Below are positions 32,631 through 44,750 of a stretch of 64,000 nt of DNA, piece after piece. Where the stretch lies: NCBI GenBank assembly GCA_003339415.1, contig PDHQ01000132.1, forward strand, positions 5,122-69,121, in the 5' to 3' direction. How positions within the stretch are numbered: the first letter of the stretch is position 1; every line of letters begins with the position of its first letter. Under the pieces are notes generated by a model. The model worked only from the letters and a program-made list of their open reading frames with translations, was not told the origin of the DNA and did no database searches. Origin of the DNA: Ophiocordyceps camponoti-saundersi (nom. inval.). Its lineage: Eukaryota > Ascomycota > Sordariomycetes > Hypocreales > Ophiocordycipitaceae. Both the position numbers and the translations under genes were made by a program.

Positions 32631-35600
32631 TTTGAGGGATGTCGGGCGGTCGCGGTGTCGATGTCGAAATGGTAGATAGCCGTCGAGGCAGTCTCACGGG
32701 AGGGACGGATCGTCAATCGGACTGTGATGAACGTGGCCTGGTCAGTCTAACAGGCAGGAAAGGATTTGGAGAGGATGGTGGAGAATCCAGTGTGAAGGCA
32801 TGCTATAGGTGAATGGTAGGTAGGAAACTGAAGTAAAAATGATGGGCAAAAAGGAAGTAGTTGACGAGAACCATTTGAGGGGGGGGGGGACAATAGGGCA
32901 GGGAGCGAGCAGGGCTGACGAGGAGCGGACAAACCGGCAATGCGCCAGAAGCGACTTACCCTCTATTCGGGAAGACGGAAGCCAGGAGGCGAAGTGAATG
33001 TCGGATCGAGGAAGACAGAAAAAATAGAGAGCGATAGAGCGAGGCAATCGCGTCGGCTTCCAGCCGCTGGTTCACGCTGGAGTGAGAGGGAGGGGGGGGG
33101 GGGGTTTGCTTTGCGGAGGGAAAAGAGCGACAACGACTGGGACTGGGAAGAAAGGACGGGAGTTTAGCAGATTTGCAGCAGCAGCAGCAGCAGCAGTAGC
33201 AGCACACGGCCACCGACACAAGATGTACCGTCTACCTTTCTGAGGTACCGTGTACCTTTTCCTGTGGCCTCTGGCCTTGGATGAGATGGAATCGGGGGGG
33301 GTGGTCAAGGAGTCAGGAGGGTAACGCTCTAAGAGAGACGACCTGAATGGAAAGATGCGGCGGAGTAGATTATGGCCGATGCGCACGCTAGGATATACCT
33401 GAGATTCGGGGGCAGCGAAGGTTCTGCCTGCTAAATGAAGTGGGGACGAAGTTTGGCGAGCGGTGCAAGGCTCTTCCCTGTCGGGAATTTATGAATGCCT
33501 CAGGCACACCTTTTTTTCTCTTCCACCCCGTTGGTCATCGTCGCGCCTCAGCTTCGAAGGCGTAGGTGTACGGATACCTCGAGTTACATGGTAGGCAGGT
33601 ACTAAGTCGGTAGGTTAATTATAAGCCCTCTATGCACATTATCAACTGTGTATCTGTATATATAGCAAAGATCTCGCGTCTGTTATTAGGGCATTGTACA
33701 TACATATGTATTCACATATTGAATGTGGATGGAATTTGATGTGAGGGTTTTCAGAAGAGAGGACCATGCACAGAAGCAACGTATGTATGTATGTACACTA
33801 CCTATGTATGCATCGCATCGAGGTATAGCATACGGATAGGTGCAACAATTGTGAGAAAGGGGGACGAGAAAACCACCCAACTACAACCACATACCTCATT
33901 CATAATTCCATACACACTGTGCCAATGAGAGCAAGCCTTGTGGTTAGGTGACCGATGATGAGGCTGCGCCGCTGCGATGATCTACCACCCCCCCCCCCCC
34001 TCCTACGCACCCCAGCACGGGTACCACCTTGGTGCTAAGCTAACAAGGGCCGTGCTACCACTTCTGCTAGCCTCCAGGCACCTTGCGTCAAGACCCAATC
34101 ATGTGGCCTCGGCACGGGGCGAGGCCCTACTTGATCTGTGTACGGAGGGCGTCTGGCCCCGTTGCTCTTCCGAGAAAGGCAGAAAGATGGAAAGAAAAGG
34201 GAAAAGCAGAAGCCTTCTTTCTTTCTAGCCCCTGGTGTGAGGGTGAGTTTGTGTGTGTGAGAGGACGGTGTGTGTGTGTGTGTGTGTGTGGCACGGAAGA
34301 AGAAGAAGAAGGGGGGGTTCCATCGCAGCTCGCGAAATGCACGGCTCACATCACCCATATGGCACACGTCAATTCAGGCTTGACTACAGTATCATCTCGC
34401 ACTGTAGTCCCGTCGCCGACGGGGATCCCGAGGCTGGCTGCTTGCCCCCCCCCAGGGGAGAGAGCGAGAAGAGAGGGGGGGGGGTTCCGTGTCCTCCCAC
34501 CTCAATCTCTCATCACTCATCTCTCTGAACACTGCTTTTTCTTTTTCGGCATACAACAACAGCAAATGACGGTGGCCCGATCGCTCATCTGCAGAGCAAC
34601 GCAACTTTTTCTTACGTACATACATACATACATCGGTAACTTCCACAGGCAGAAAAGTATGTAAGTGAGGAGAAGGAAAGAAGAAGAAGAAAAAGAAGAA
34701 AAAACCCCGTCATCCTGCAAGATTAAAAGCCGGTGGTATTATTGGTCCGATATGACGGCGTTTGCTGATATCAGCCGGGCGAACGAGGAGAGATGAAATG
34801 TTAAATGGAAGAAGAAGAAGAACAAGCGGAAGAAGAGAGATAGAGACACGGACACGTCGCTGGCAGAAACAGCCGCGAGGGGAAGGGGGGGGTTCCTTGT
34901 CTCGGGCCGACGCTGGCCCATACAACATGCTACCTACCTACCGTAAATAGGCCCTGTCTCGCGCCTGCGCACTGTACGCACAGCATGCACACAGCGTTTG
35001 CCCGGCGAAGAAAGAGAGTGATGGCAGCAATGCTCCGTACCTACGTTAAAGGTAGCTTGCCAACCTGCGTCACAGCCCACGGCACTTACAAGAGGTATAC
35101 CAAGATGCCAAAGGGAGAGGAAGAAAGAAAGAAAAAACGCTGCTCTCCACGGAGTGTTCGTGGCCATCCTTTTTCCCCCTTACCTACCCCAACCCTCCCT
35201 TGGCAACAACGACTTTCTTCGGACACTTGTTGTATTTGCCCCTCAACAGCAATCAGGCACACTGTGAGGCTGCCGGGAACAGGGACAGGCGGCTATCCGG
35301 GAAATGGGAAACGGCATGGGCATTTGGCGCCGTCGTCCAAGCAATCAACCCATTCATTAATATCGTAAGCAGCGGTCTAAATGATGGGCCATCGGGGACT
35401 CACTCCTCTAATAAACGTGTTCATTTATCAATGTACGACGCCGTATGCACTCGATTGAGAGAAACACGGTGCTTTGCCTTTGTTTATCCTCCTTTGATCT
35501 GTTTTATTTTTTTTCACCTAGAGAAGGCAATCCGCAAAGCCTCAAAAGAAGAAGAAGGAATAATAATGGGATGGTTTTTCTCTCAAAGACCGTCTCATTT

Positions 35601-35747
35601 GCCTAGAGACGAACATCTGAGACTATTGTTCCCATCTTCGGATGGATCGACCATCGAAGCTGAACAAGGGGGTGTGTGTCTGTGGTGATTGTGGTCGAGC
35701 GGTGCAGAAAACCTTCAGCGCTTACAACTTACTTCCAAACTAGGGTA
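32631..35747. other. 3.1-kb gene-poor region between G-alpha gene and retrotransposon
   Basis: I see no gene. The part next to gna1 presumably contains its promoter and a long leader. Features are a CAG/GCA run at 33175-33200, TACA microsatellites at 33697-33797 and 34616-34634, a GT run at 34246-34290, poly-G and poly-C stretches, and GAA-rich runs near 34680. Base composition is normal, unlike the AT-rich element to its right. Confidence 0.6.
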
Positions 35748-35752
35748 TTATG
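35748..35752. repeat. Left target site duplication TTATG
   Basis: TTATG directly precedes the left LTR and is repeated at 41944-41948 directly after the right LTR. Five bases is the usual duplication for Ty1/Copia integrases. Confidence 0.9.
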
Positions 35753-36050
35753 TGTCAGACAAGGAGGAGGCGTGCAAATTGCATTAATTGATATGCTTAC
35801 CCTCTCAAAACGGAGGGAATTATCGTTATCTTTATATATATAATAAAGACTATCCGTATCTGCCTCTTATACCGTGATACCCTTATAAATAAGCCTTTAT
35901 TCCTATATCCTATATATTGCCCTAGATATAGCCCTTTTTCCTAATAGGAATTCCGTTTCCTAGGTTACGGAGCTATTACTATAATAACTACACGCCTTAA
36001 GGGATAATAAAAATATACGCTTAACTTATTTTTATCTTAGCTTTCTAATA
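35753..36050. repeat. Left LTR, 298 bp
   Basis: This LTR matches 41646-41943 over its full length. Its outer edge starts TGTCAGAC and is unmutated for the first 80 or so bases, whereas its inner end is TA-rich (CTAATA in place of CTGACA). As pol is on the minus strand this is the 3' LTR of the element. Confidence 0.93.
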
Positions 36051-36199
36051 TACCCCCGTAGGCGCTAGGTATACCGCTTTCTATACCGGGTAAATAGTGC
36101 TTACTTTTTAAAGGGTATAATTAAGGTTTCTCGCGATAATTAAAAAAAGAGTTAAGGGTTAATTAGCGGTAAGGTATATAGGTTAGTTTATTTAGCTTA

Positions 36200-36293
36200 G
36201 AAAGTATTAGATAACGGTCGAGCGGTTATTCTTATAGCCGAGCCCTTAATAGGGCCGGGTTCGATTCCCGGTACCTCCTTAGTATATACTTTC
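36200..36293 (+). other. tRNA-like sequence with A-box and B-box
   Basis: A perfect T-arm is present: stem CCGGG/CCCGG around the loop TTCGATT, containing the B-box GTTCGATTC at 36259-36267. About 45 bases upstream is an A-box-like GGTCGAGCGG. A second stem GCCC/GGGC lies between them. I cannot fold a proper acceptor stem, so I do not call a tRNA gene. It is bounded by GAAAGTAT (36200-36207) and its inverse ATACTTTC (36286-36293). Confidence 0.45.
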
Positions 36294-36308
36294 GGGAACT
36301 ACTATATA

Positions 36309-36413
36309 AAGGAGGCCCTTAGTTAGGTAGCTTAGCTAGTAGCTATAATAAGGGGATTAAGGGCCCCCTTATTATAGTAAACTAGCTAAACTACCTAGCT
36401 AGGGGTTTTCCTT
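36309..36413. repeat. Long imperfect inverted repeat (hairpin) of about 105 bp
   Basis: The left arm 36309-36355 and right arm 36365-36413 are complementary over most of their length, including CTATAATAAGGGG with CCCCTTATTATAG and TTAGCTAG with CTAGCTAA. The loop is about nine bases. It lies in the non-coding 3' part of the retroelement. Confidence 0.8.
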
Positions 36414-37226
36414 AGTTTAGTCTTATTAGTAATACCTTCGGGTACTATTAACTTTTTATTTTTTTATATATTTTAATAAATCTACTATATTACCTTAACG
36501 ATAAAAAAAATAACGGATAAGTCGAAAATATTAGAAAAGAAAAGTTTATAGAGAAAACGAAGATATCGCGAACGTAGGTTTATAATATTTTAGGGTAATC
36601 TCCCCGATTAGAATAAACGATAAAGGAGATTATCTTAAGATAAGGGTATCGTTTAACCGATAAGAAAATAATCGCGATAGCGATTAAAAAGTAACGAAAT
36701 AAATATATATAACGATTTTAAAAAAAATTAGTTTAGTAATAAAGAAATAATAGTAATCTAAAGTAACGCCTAGGTTATAATTAATAAGGTTAATCGCGGA
36801 TATATAAGTCCGGATCCGGTATATAAGATAGAGAGTAAATAAGTATAACTACCTATTTTAAACGGCCTTTTAGAGGGTATTTTCTTCCCCTTAGGCTAAG
36901 TAAAGAGGGTTAATTAAAGGTATTTTCTTCCCTCTTTTTAACCCTCTTATCGATATATAGTATAGTAAGGCTAATTTCCTTCTAAAAAGTGCGGAATTTC
37001 TCCCCTTAGAGCGGCTTAGTTAGTCTATCTGCTATTATACCGGAAGTTTCTATCTAGCCGATCTTCGTACGGCCTAACTAAACCTCTTAATATAACTAGT
37101 AAGAGTATATATTAATATAAAGGAGCTTCGTTTTTAGCTTTAAATTCTCCTCCGTAATTAGCTTAATTATTTAAAAGTTATTATAGTAAATTATAATATC
37201 TTATATAGGCTTAAATTATACTTCCT

Positions 37227-37460
37227 TATAAAGCCTCTTAAAAGCTCTAATTTCCTTAATAACGTAAGAGAGGGCTAGGAACTTTACCTCTATAGATAAG
37301 GTTATAATAGTATCTTACTTACCCGATTTAAAGATAACTATACCCCCGAAGACTCGGATAATAAAGCCTCTAGTGCTTTTTTAGTTATAGTTATCCCTAA
37401 ACGAAGCGTTAGATATAGCTATAATAGCCGAATCGTTACTATCGTAGCCGATTAAGAGGT
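37227..37460 (-). pseudogene. Copia RNase H remnant
   Basis: On the minus strand the frame reads ISNASFRDNYN, a stop, KSTRGFIIRVFGG, then KFLALSYVIKEIRAFKRLY. This matches the C-terminal RNase H region of Copia polyproteins, where an acidic residue, KSTRG and an EAEFLAL-like segment occur. Several codons are stops or replaced in the way C-to-T changes would produce. Confidence 0.8.
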
Positions 37461-37829
37461 CCTAAGTATTACGAAGGAATTCTATAATATAGACTACGGA
37501 TTATAGATATTAAGGGCTAAGATTTATAAGACTTTATACTAAGTAGCTAATAGCGAATATAATATCTACTTAAGTAATAATTATAGCGTATATTAAGCTA
37601 CCGATAATAGCCTAATATCGCTTAATCTCTTTAGCTATTACCTCCCCTTCGAAAGGAGGGATCTTCTTAAGTATTATTAGCTAAGGCTAAGTTTTCTTTC
37701 CTAGGAGCTTTTTAAATTTCGTTATAACCTTTTAAATATAGGATTTCTAGCTTAGGAATAGACGCCGATTAGCCCTATCCCTAATAACCTTAATATTTAA
37801 AAACTAGCGAAGGTCCCCGAGATCCTTAA

Positions 37830-37945
37830 TTTAAAAGGCCTTTTTAATAGCTTATCGAAAATTAGTATATTCTTCTATTTAATCTTTCCTAAATAAAGCT
37901 ATAAGATTATCGATATAGAAGAAAATAATAATCTTTCCGTTTATT
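37830..37945 (-). pseudogene. Copia reverse transcriptase catalytic-site remnant
   Basis: Minus-strand translation gives KIIIFFYIDNLIALFRKD followed by a stop. YIDN (37906-37917) occupies the place of the catalytic YVDD of Copia reverse transcriptases; the second aspartate is lost. The stop fits a RIP change of a glutamine codon. Confidence 0.8.
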
Positions 37946-40900
37946 ATAATATAAGGGTTTTCCGAAACGGCCTTATAGCCTTATTCCTTTAGCTAAGCTA
38001 TAAGTAGTTTATACTAAAAAAGAGGGGATTATTAAAAGCTATAGAGAGCCTTCTTTAACCTCTAAGCCTAGCCTAGCTTATTAAAGCCGGGGGGAAGCTT
38101 ATAATATATTTCCTTATTAAGATCGCTATTATAAAAAGCGTTAACGAAGTTATATTACCGAGCTTTAAGGTTAAAATAGGCCGTTAAGGCTATTAATAAC
38201 CGGAACGTTCGTGCCGCTAGCGTATAAGCGTATACGGATAATTTATTCGGCGGTTACTTATTTCCGTATATAATAACGCGGGCTTTATATTTCTAAAAGA
38301 AGCCTTAAGGGTTAAACTTATAAATAAAAACCTATTTAAGATTAATTAACCGCTACCCTTAGGGCATAGCGGCTATTAAGATCTTTTTAGTAATTTTATA
38401 GTCCTCTATCTTTATTAATTCGACTTTTATAGCCTCTAGCTATTATACCTTATCGGGCCTACCGTAAGCCCCTTTATACGTAAAAGGGGGCTCTAGTAGA
38501 TAGTCCCGATAAGGCTTATCTATAAGGGCTTAAAAGAGGATAAAGGCCGAATTCCCTATCTAATTAAGGGAGTTAGGGGTAAAAGGCGTATAAGAGGACG
38601 TTTCCGCCTCTTTTACTAAGGGATCTATAAGTCCGGCGCCGGGATAACCGTTATCCCGCTCTTTAACGCTAGATTAATTAGAAAGGCCGGAAAACGCGTT
38701 TTCCGATATTTCCTAAGTTTAAGAGCCTTTGCCGGATAAATCACGTGCCGGGGGCTCTATATATATATATTATATATATAAGAGAGGCTTAGGGGCCTTT
38801 TCTTCTTCTTCTTCTATACGATCTTTAATAAGAGAGATCTATTATAGGGCTTCTTCTACCTAAGGAACTGGTAGTTCTTAATAGTCTTAGCCGAAAAAGA
38901 TCTTCTTATTAAAGGTAATAAAAGAAATACTAATTAGGGAGTGCCTTTTTAAGGAGGGCACCTAGATTAGGTATTATAAGGAGGAAGTGATACTAGCTAA
39001 ATAGCCGATATAAGCCTTTAGATCGAATTTACTTTAAAGGCCTCTTAGTGCTTTCCTTATTATAGGAAACGCCTTATAACTATAGGCTCTAATATATTAT
39101 AGGTCTTAAATAAGACGATCTTACGGATAACCCTCCTACTAAGGGTTATAAGTTTTAAGCTAATAGAGCTTTCGTTTAATCGGCTATACGGCTACCCCCC
39201 CCTTTACCTTATAAGGCGTCCTATTAAGGAGGTAGATAGCTATATATATAGCCGTTAGCTATAAGTTATAAGGGAATCCTAACTATATAAGGAGGTATAT
39301 AGCTATATAAGTTATAATACCCCCTAATTATTCGGTATAACTATTTTAATATATATATACCGGTAAGGTAAATTAAATATTAATACTTTTAAAAGATATA
39401 TCTTTACGGAAGGCCTTAGTAAATAGGGCTTTCTTATAGTTTATAAAGATAATCGAGACCTTTAAATTAAAAGATCTCGTAATATAGGCTACGAATTTAA
39501 CCTATATAATAGGTAGGTTAGTTTTATAAGGGATATTATACCCCCTTTATTCTCCTATAAGCTTATAAGTAAATAGGGCTAAATAAGCCGATTTATTATA
39601 GCTTAGTCTTATATAGAATAGGTTAAAAAAGATAATAGCTTAGGGGCGTTAAAGCTATAAGGCTTAATAAGGCACCTGTAATCTCTCCTTTCTAAGCTTA
39701 GTAGTTATATAGATCTCGTAATTAGTTATTAGGATAGCTTTATTAATACTAACCCCCGGTAACTTACCTAGCGAGGCTTATACCTCGGCTCCTAGATAGC
39801 TTATACAGGCGTGCTATAAGTCCTCGTCTATCTTTATAATAGGTTAAGGAACTCGTAAGTTAACTAAAGCTATTAGGGTTAGTTTAATAACTTATAACTA
39901 AGGTTACCTAATCCTCGTAACCGTATAATAGAGAGTTACGTTATTCCTCGGGTTATAAAGTCGGCCTATAAGGTTATTCTAAGCGTAACCCTTTTTTATA
40001 AAGATTATTAAAAAGACGAGATTAGTATTAAAATCGGGGTTAAACCCGATATTAGTAAGGGTTATACGATAACCCGTTTCTATTATTAATATAATTATAC
40101 CTACCCCCGAGGTAATAACCTTAGTTATAATAACGGTAAGATCGGCCTATGCGTTCGGGTTAAAAGTATCGAACTAGTTAAGGGAGTTAAAAATATATAT
40201 TAAGCACCCCCTATTAAGGAGGACGCTATCTTTTATCTCCGCACCCTTCGAAGTAGGATTCCCTAGGGCTATAAAAACGCCCGAGGTTTCCTTATCCCTC
40301 TATTAGCTGGTAGTTCCTTTATTTTCCTTCTTTTATTAATTAACCTTCCGTTAAGTCGATCGATCGCGGGCTACCTTATCTATAACCCGTTAAAAAAGGT
40401 TATTATTAAGATTAATCCGATTTTATAGAAAATAAGGGATCGAATTAGGGAGAACGTAAAAGCACCTTCTTTAGTAATTTTCCTTCCTCTTAAACTTTTA
40501 AAAATACTTTCGTCTATACTAAGTATAAACCTAAGCGTTACGCTCTCTAAAGTTATTAGTTAAAGAAGAAAGGGGGGCTTATATTACTAGGCGGCTATTT
40601 TAATCCCTATTTTATAAGGTATTTACCTTTATCTACTATTTAAGATTATCGTAAATAACGAAAGCTATTTTCTTCTTAGTTCTATTATACTTAAAGGCCT
40701 TATAATTAGCCCTCCTAAACTCCTAAAAAACGTTAATAAATTAAGGAGCCTTTCCGCGGTCTCTATAGCGGACTAGATCGAGGTTATATTATATTATTTA
40801 TATAAATAAAGGATACCGATCCCTTACTACGTAGATAAAATACTTAATATATACCTTATCGGTAAACCTTACGCTATTTAGTTATAAATAAATCCGCTAA

Positions 40901-41645
40901 GCTTAGATTAATTAAGTAACTTAGTTATTAATATCCCCTTTTAAGGGATCCCGTAAGAATAGGTTACGTAACTTATCCTTAGCGAGTTTATATTTAGTAA
41001 TATTACTAGGCTATATAAGGGCACGTAATATTACTAGCTTCTCCCTTAGTAAAAAGTCCCCTTAAATTAAAGACTAATAAGCTAATAAAAGGCCTGCCCG
41101 GATAAAGGGATTTATCCCCTTTAGTACTTTCCTTATCTAATAATATTCCTTTAGGTTTTCTTAGAAGTTCGGAAAGGTAAATATTTTATACTTTTCTCTA
41201 AGTAGTTAAAGAGTTTTAGGGTTAGGGGTCTTACTCCTTATTTAACCTCCTAAGCTTATAAATAGGATTTCCGGTCGATTTAGCTTTATAAGGGTCTCTT
41301 ATATTTCCGGGTTTATAAAAAATTAGATATTATAGCCTTATACTATATTTATAATATTTTAGTATTAATTAGTTTAATCCTTAAGGTTTTTAAGAATAAA
41401 GGTAAGTTTAACTAATATCGTAAAGTTTACTATTATATTAGTTATTATATTATTTAAAATTATTATTAATTATTATTAAAAATTAATAAATTTAGGGGTT
41501 ATAAGTTCGCTAAAGAAAGTAATAATAGCCTTACTTTTATAAGGGCTTAATTAATTAAGTAAATTTATAGAGTATAGGTTATATAAGCTATAAGAATAGT
41601 AGAATTAAACGAATTAGATTAGAAAGTATTAACTAAGCTTATAAC

Positions 41646-41943
41646 TATTAGATAAGGAGGAGGCGTATAAATTATATTAATTAATATACTTACCCTCTTA
41701 AAACGGAGGAAATTATCGTTATCTTTATATATATAATAAAGATTATCCGTATCTGCCTCTTATACCGTGATACCTTTATAAATAAGCCTTTATTCCTATA
41801 TCCTATATATTGCCCTAGATATAGCCCTTTTTCCTAATAGGAATTCCGTTTCCTAGGTTGCGGAGCCGTTGCTATAATAACTGCACGCCTTAAGGGATAA
41901 TAAAAACATACGCCTAACCCACTCTTGTCTTAGCCCTCTGACA
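41646..41943. repeat. Right LTR, 298 bp
   Basis: The partner of 35753-36050. Here the outer (right) end is unmutated, finishing AGCCCTCTGACA, while the inner (left) start is RIP-mutated (TATTAGAT in place of TGTCAGAC). This is the 5' LTR of the element. Confidence 0.93.
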
Positions 41944-41948
41944 TTATG
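41944..41948. repeat. Right target site duplication TTATG
   Basis: Repeat of 35748-35752. It continues into a GT dinucleotide run (41947-41969), so the element inserted at the edge of a GT microsatellite. Confidence 0.9.
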
Positions 41949-43241
41949 TGTGTGTGTGTGTGTGTGTGTATCCATATGTGTGTACAGATTATACGACTCG
42001 AGGCAGAAGCCATCTACGGATATCCTTTCAGACGAATGGGAAAAGGGGGGATGAAGAAGAGACGAGTTACAGTCACTGGAATACTGTGACAAAGATTCTT
42101 TTCTTTCTTTTTCTTCTCCTTCTTCTTATCTCCTTCCTCGGCTTCTTCTTCTTCTTCGGCTTCTTCGTCGTCTTCGACTTCTTTTTGCCACTTTCGCTGA
42201 CGTCGAGTGCATGAGTATGTATCTATACATACATGCATGTGCACGTTTCAGAACATGAGCGGCGATTCGCGCACGGATCCCGCCTAAACCTGTTGCGAGA
42301 ACAAGCGTCGAATTTTCTTCTCCCCAACAGACTGGATCACGAAACGTTCGTCTGGTCCCCTTGATTGCCTTGCATGCGTAGTGTGAGAGCCCGTGTAATG
42401 CATGCATGTGTGTACATACATATGTACATATATGTTCCTACATGCCCTACACGTCATTCGATGCCCCCCCGAGTGGCTTCTTTCTTTCTCTCTCTTTAAA
42501 AAAAATAAGGCCGGTTTCGAGTTGCAACCGTTTTGAATGTCAGTCGGCATCATCCCTACTTGCCTACCTACATACGTACAACGTGTCCCACGCTCGGCTA
42601 GGCCCCTCTCCGCATGATAAAGCCCGCCCGTTTCTGACTATGGTCTGACCGTCTGACTGATGTTCAACGATAACAAAGGTCAGGCGAGTCCCGTTGCTGG
42701 GATTCCCATCCCATGTATCCGTACTATTTATTGCATGGACGCCCAGGTCTCTAGATATATACGTACATATACTGTAAGCCGCCGGCGGGAACGGCTCATC
42801 GCCAACTCTCAATGCTGTTCCTGCCCAATGACGAAAACCGTCTTTCCCTCCACTCACCCACGAACTCTCACTCCAAAAGGCTGCCGTGTTAATATGTACA
42901 GCAGATGCAGACACACACACACAAGCCTACACAACACTTTATGTATGTATGTATGTATGTATGTAGTTGCTGAAAAAAGCCTATGAAGATGCCTATTCGA
43001 CCCGCACTCTCCAAGGGAAACGCAGACATCAAAAGGACTTAAGCCAACTCTGTCCGTGTAAGAGTCCTTAATAATGGTAATTAAAGAGGATGAGAGAAAG
43101 GGGGGAAAAAAGTCGCAAATCCCGCCCTCGGACTGAACCTACTTTATGTTTAATCTGGGTCTGCCCTCTCTCTCTGTGTGTGCGTGCGTCTCTCTCTCTC
43201 TCTCTGCCGACTTCCTACCGAAAGAGCCTCTTAGATTCCCG

Positions 43242-43278
<37 letters not shown>

Positions 43279-44072
43279 ATGTATGTGTATATCGTATGTA
43301 TGTACGTAAATACACGTATTCCGGTGAGAGAAGAAAGAGAGGACTTTTTTCCCGCAAACCAGTCGGTCTTTCTGTGTAGCCAAGCTTTTCCTTCTTCTCC
43401 TCCCCCCTTCTAGGAGCAATCTTCTTCCAAGAGTTCCGAACGTTACGCAGCAACCGAGCGTTGTAACTCGTCCATAACCGGGTTCCAATAACGTCTAGAA
43501 GAAAAAAACGGGGGAGACCTTCTTTTTCTCTTCTTCTAGAAGGGGAAAAGTTCCGGAAGGAAGGCCACCTTACCTTGTATGCACGCATGTTTGTATGTAT
43601 GTACAAATGTACACGTGTGTTTTGTGCGTTCGTACATGCAACTTCGTAGCAAGGGAACCCCCCATCTTTCGCAGACACGAATCCATCAACAGGGACGGAT
43701 CCCTTCGACTTACGAGAGAAATCCACAGTGACATGGACGCAACTTCATACCGGCATAGGACCCTTCGCAGAAGCCACGTCTGGCTGTTTTCTGAGTCACG
43801 TCCGCTTCTGTCTTCTGGAACGGGACACCATCGGCGTTCCTGGTCAAGTTGGTCGTCAAGATAATAGGTGCATTCCTCCATGTGACACCCACCCCTCTCC
43901 ATCGCACACACATGTATGCAGTCGCTTCCAAGACGTTCGCGAACAACGCCACAAGCAGTAAGATGATCACGTCACATTCGCACCCTTCCGTCGAGAGATA
44001 AACTCTATTGCTCCCCGGTCTAGTCAACGAGACAAAGCGCCATGACGTACAGCAACGGATTGAGCGAATCGA
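41949..44072. other. Intergenic, microsatellite-rich, no gene seen
   Basis: 2.1 kb of normal base composition right of the retrotransposon. Contains GT runs at 41947-41969 and 43247-43276, ATGT runs at 42940-42966 and 43590-43605, TTC-rich sequence at 42090-42180 and CT runs at 43190-43205. Long open frames follow the repeats only. Confidence 0.6.
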
Positions 44073-44750
44073 CTACTCCGCATCGCCAAATTCAGCTCGA
44101 CCAGCCTTGGAGTTGAAGTATTCGTTACTGCAAAGATCCCCAACGTCAGCAGTCGTCGCCTTTTGCCTTCTCACCCCACCCTCTCCCCCCTTTTCAGGCT
44201 CCCCCTTTTCGGGCTTCAGGGACATTTCCTACCGTTCAATTGCCCAGTTCATGATGTAGTAGCCCCCTATGATGGGAAGCAACCAGTAGGCAATCTGCGA
44301 TCGAGTTCGGCGGAACGTGTTGAAGACGGCATCGTGACCCGCCCCAGCAAACGGGTTTTGGCGGTTGGCCGAGATGCCGTAATGGATGATGCCCTTTTGC
44401 TTCGTACCACCTGTGCTCGTCATTCAGCGGGTGATGCTGCCATTACCTCACATTGAAATAGTAGGCGTGGCTCGTCCGCTCGCAGCTCGGGAGAAGGGGG
44501 TCCAAGGGTGTAGAAATGAGTGTAGCCATCGTAGGACCGGCCATGAAAGTTCCCGTCGTTCGAATTGGGCAAGAAAAGAGGCACTCACCCATCGCCCCCC
44601 ACGGGCCGAGATAGCTGCAGCATCATAAATCAGCTTCCGAGGGAAACAACGCGCGGTCCTCGCCTCGACAAGAGAAAGTTGGGAGCACACGTACCTGCCG
44701 GTCCTCCAATCTGGCGCCGCATCGCTGAGCAGGACTCGAGTCGGTCTCAT
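44073..44750 (-). CDS. qcr8: Qcr8, subunit 8 of respiratory complex III
   Basis: Exons read leftwards: 44750-44695, 44614-44589 (a 26-bp microexon), 44410-44233 and 44127-44073, giving 104 residues. The spliced protein starts [10 protein letters not shown] and continues [16 protein letters not shown], then [20 protein letters not shown], a single membrane helix ([19 protein letters not shown]) and the tail [10 protein letters not shown]. These are the conserved blocks of fungal Qcr8, the ubiquinone-binding subunit of the cytochrome bc1 complex in the mitochondrial inner membrane. The stretch before YLGP is longer than I expect. Four short exons mean that only the third shows as an open frame. 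It is divergent from phb1. Confidence 0.92.

Larger units (their letters stand above)
35753..41943 (-). mobile_element. RIP-mutated Ty1/Copia LTR retrotransposon, 6,191 bp
   Basis: The element is complete from end to end: 298-bp LTRs, inverted ends TGTCAGA and TCTGACA, and a 5-bp target duplication. Its interior is AT-rich and almost devoid of CA and TG dinucleotides, the signature of repeat-induced point mutation acting on both strands. Translation of the minus strand shows reverse transcriptase (FFYIDNLIALF, 37906-37917 being the YIDN core) and RNase H remnants, in the Copia order, broken by many stops. No open frame of 60 residues survives across it. The presence of RIP implies that other copies existed in the genome when it was mutated and that the lineage passed through a sexual cycle. 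It cannot move by itself now. Confidence 0.93.

Noticed and set aside
36209..36282. Functional tRNA gene
   Set aside because: The T-arm is perfect but I could not form an acceptor stem or a credible anticodon arm, and it lies in a RIP-mutated element.
37000..41600. Protein-coding genes within the AT-rich region
   Set aside because: Every frame is broken by many stops; only Copia remnants are visible.
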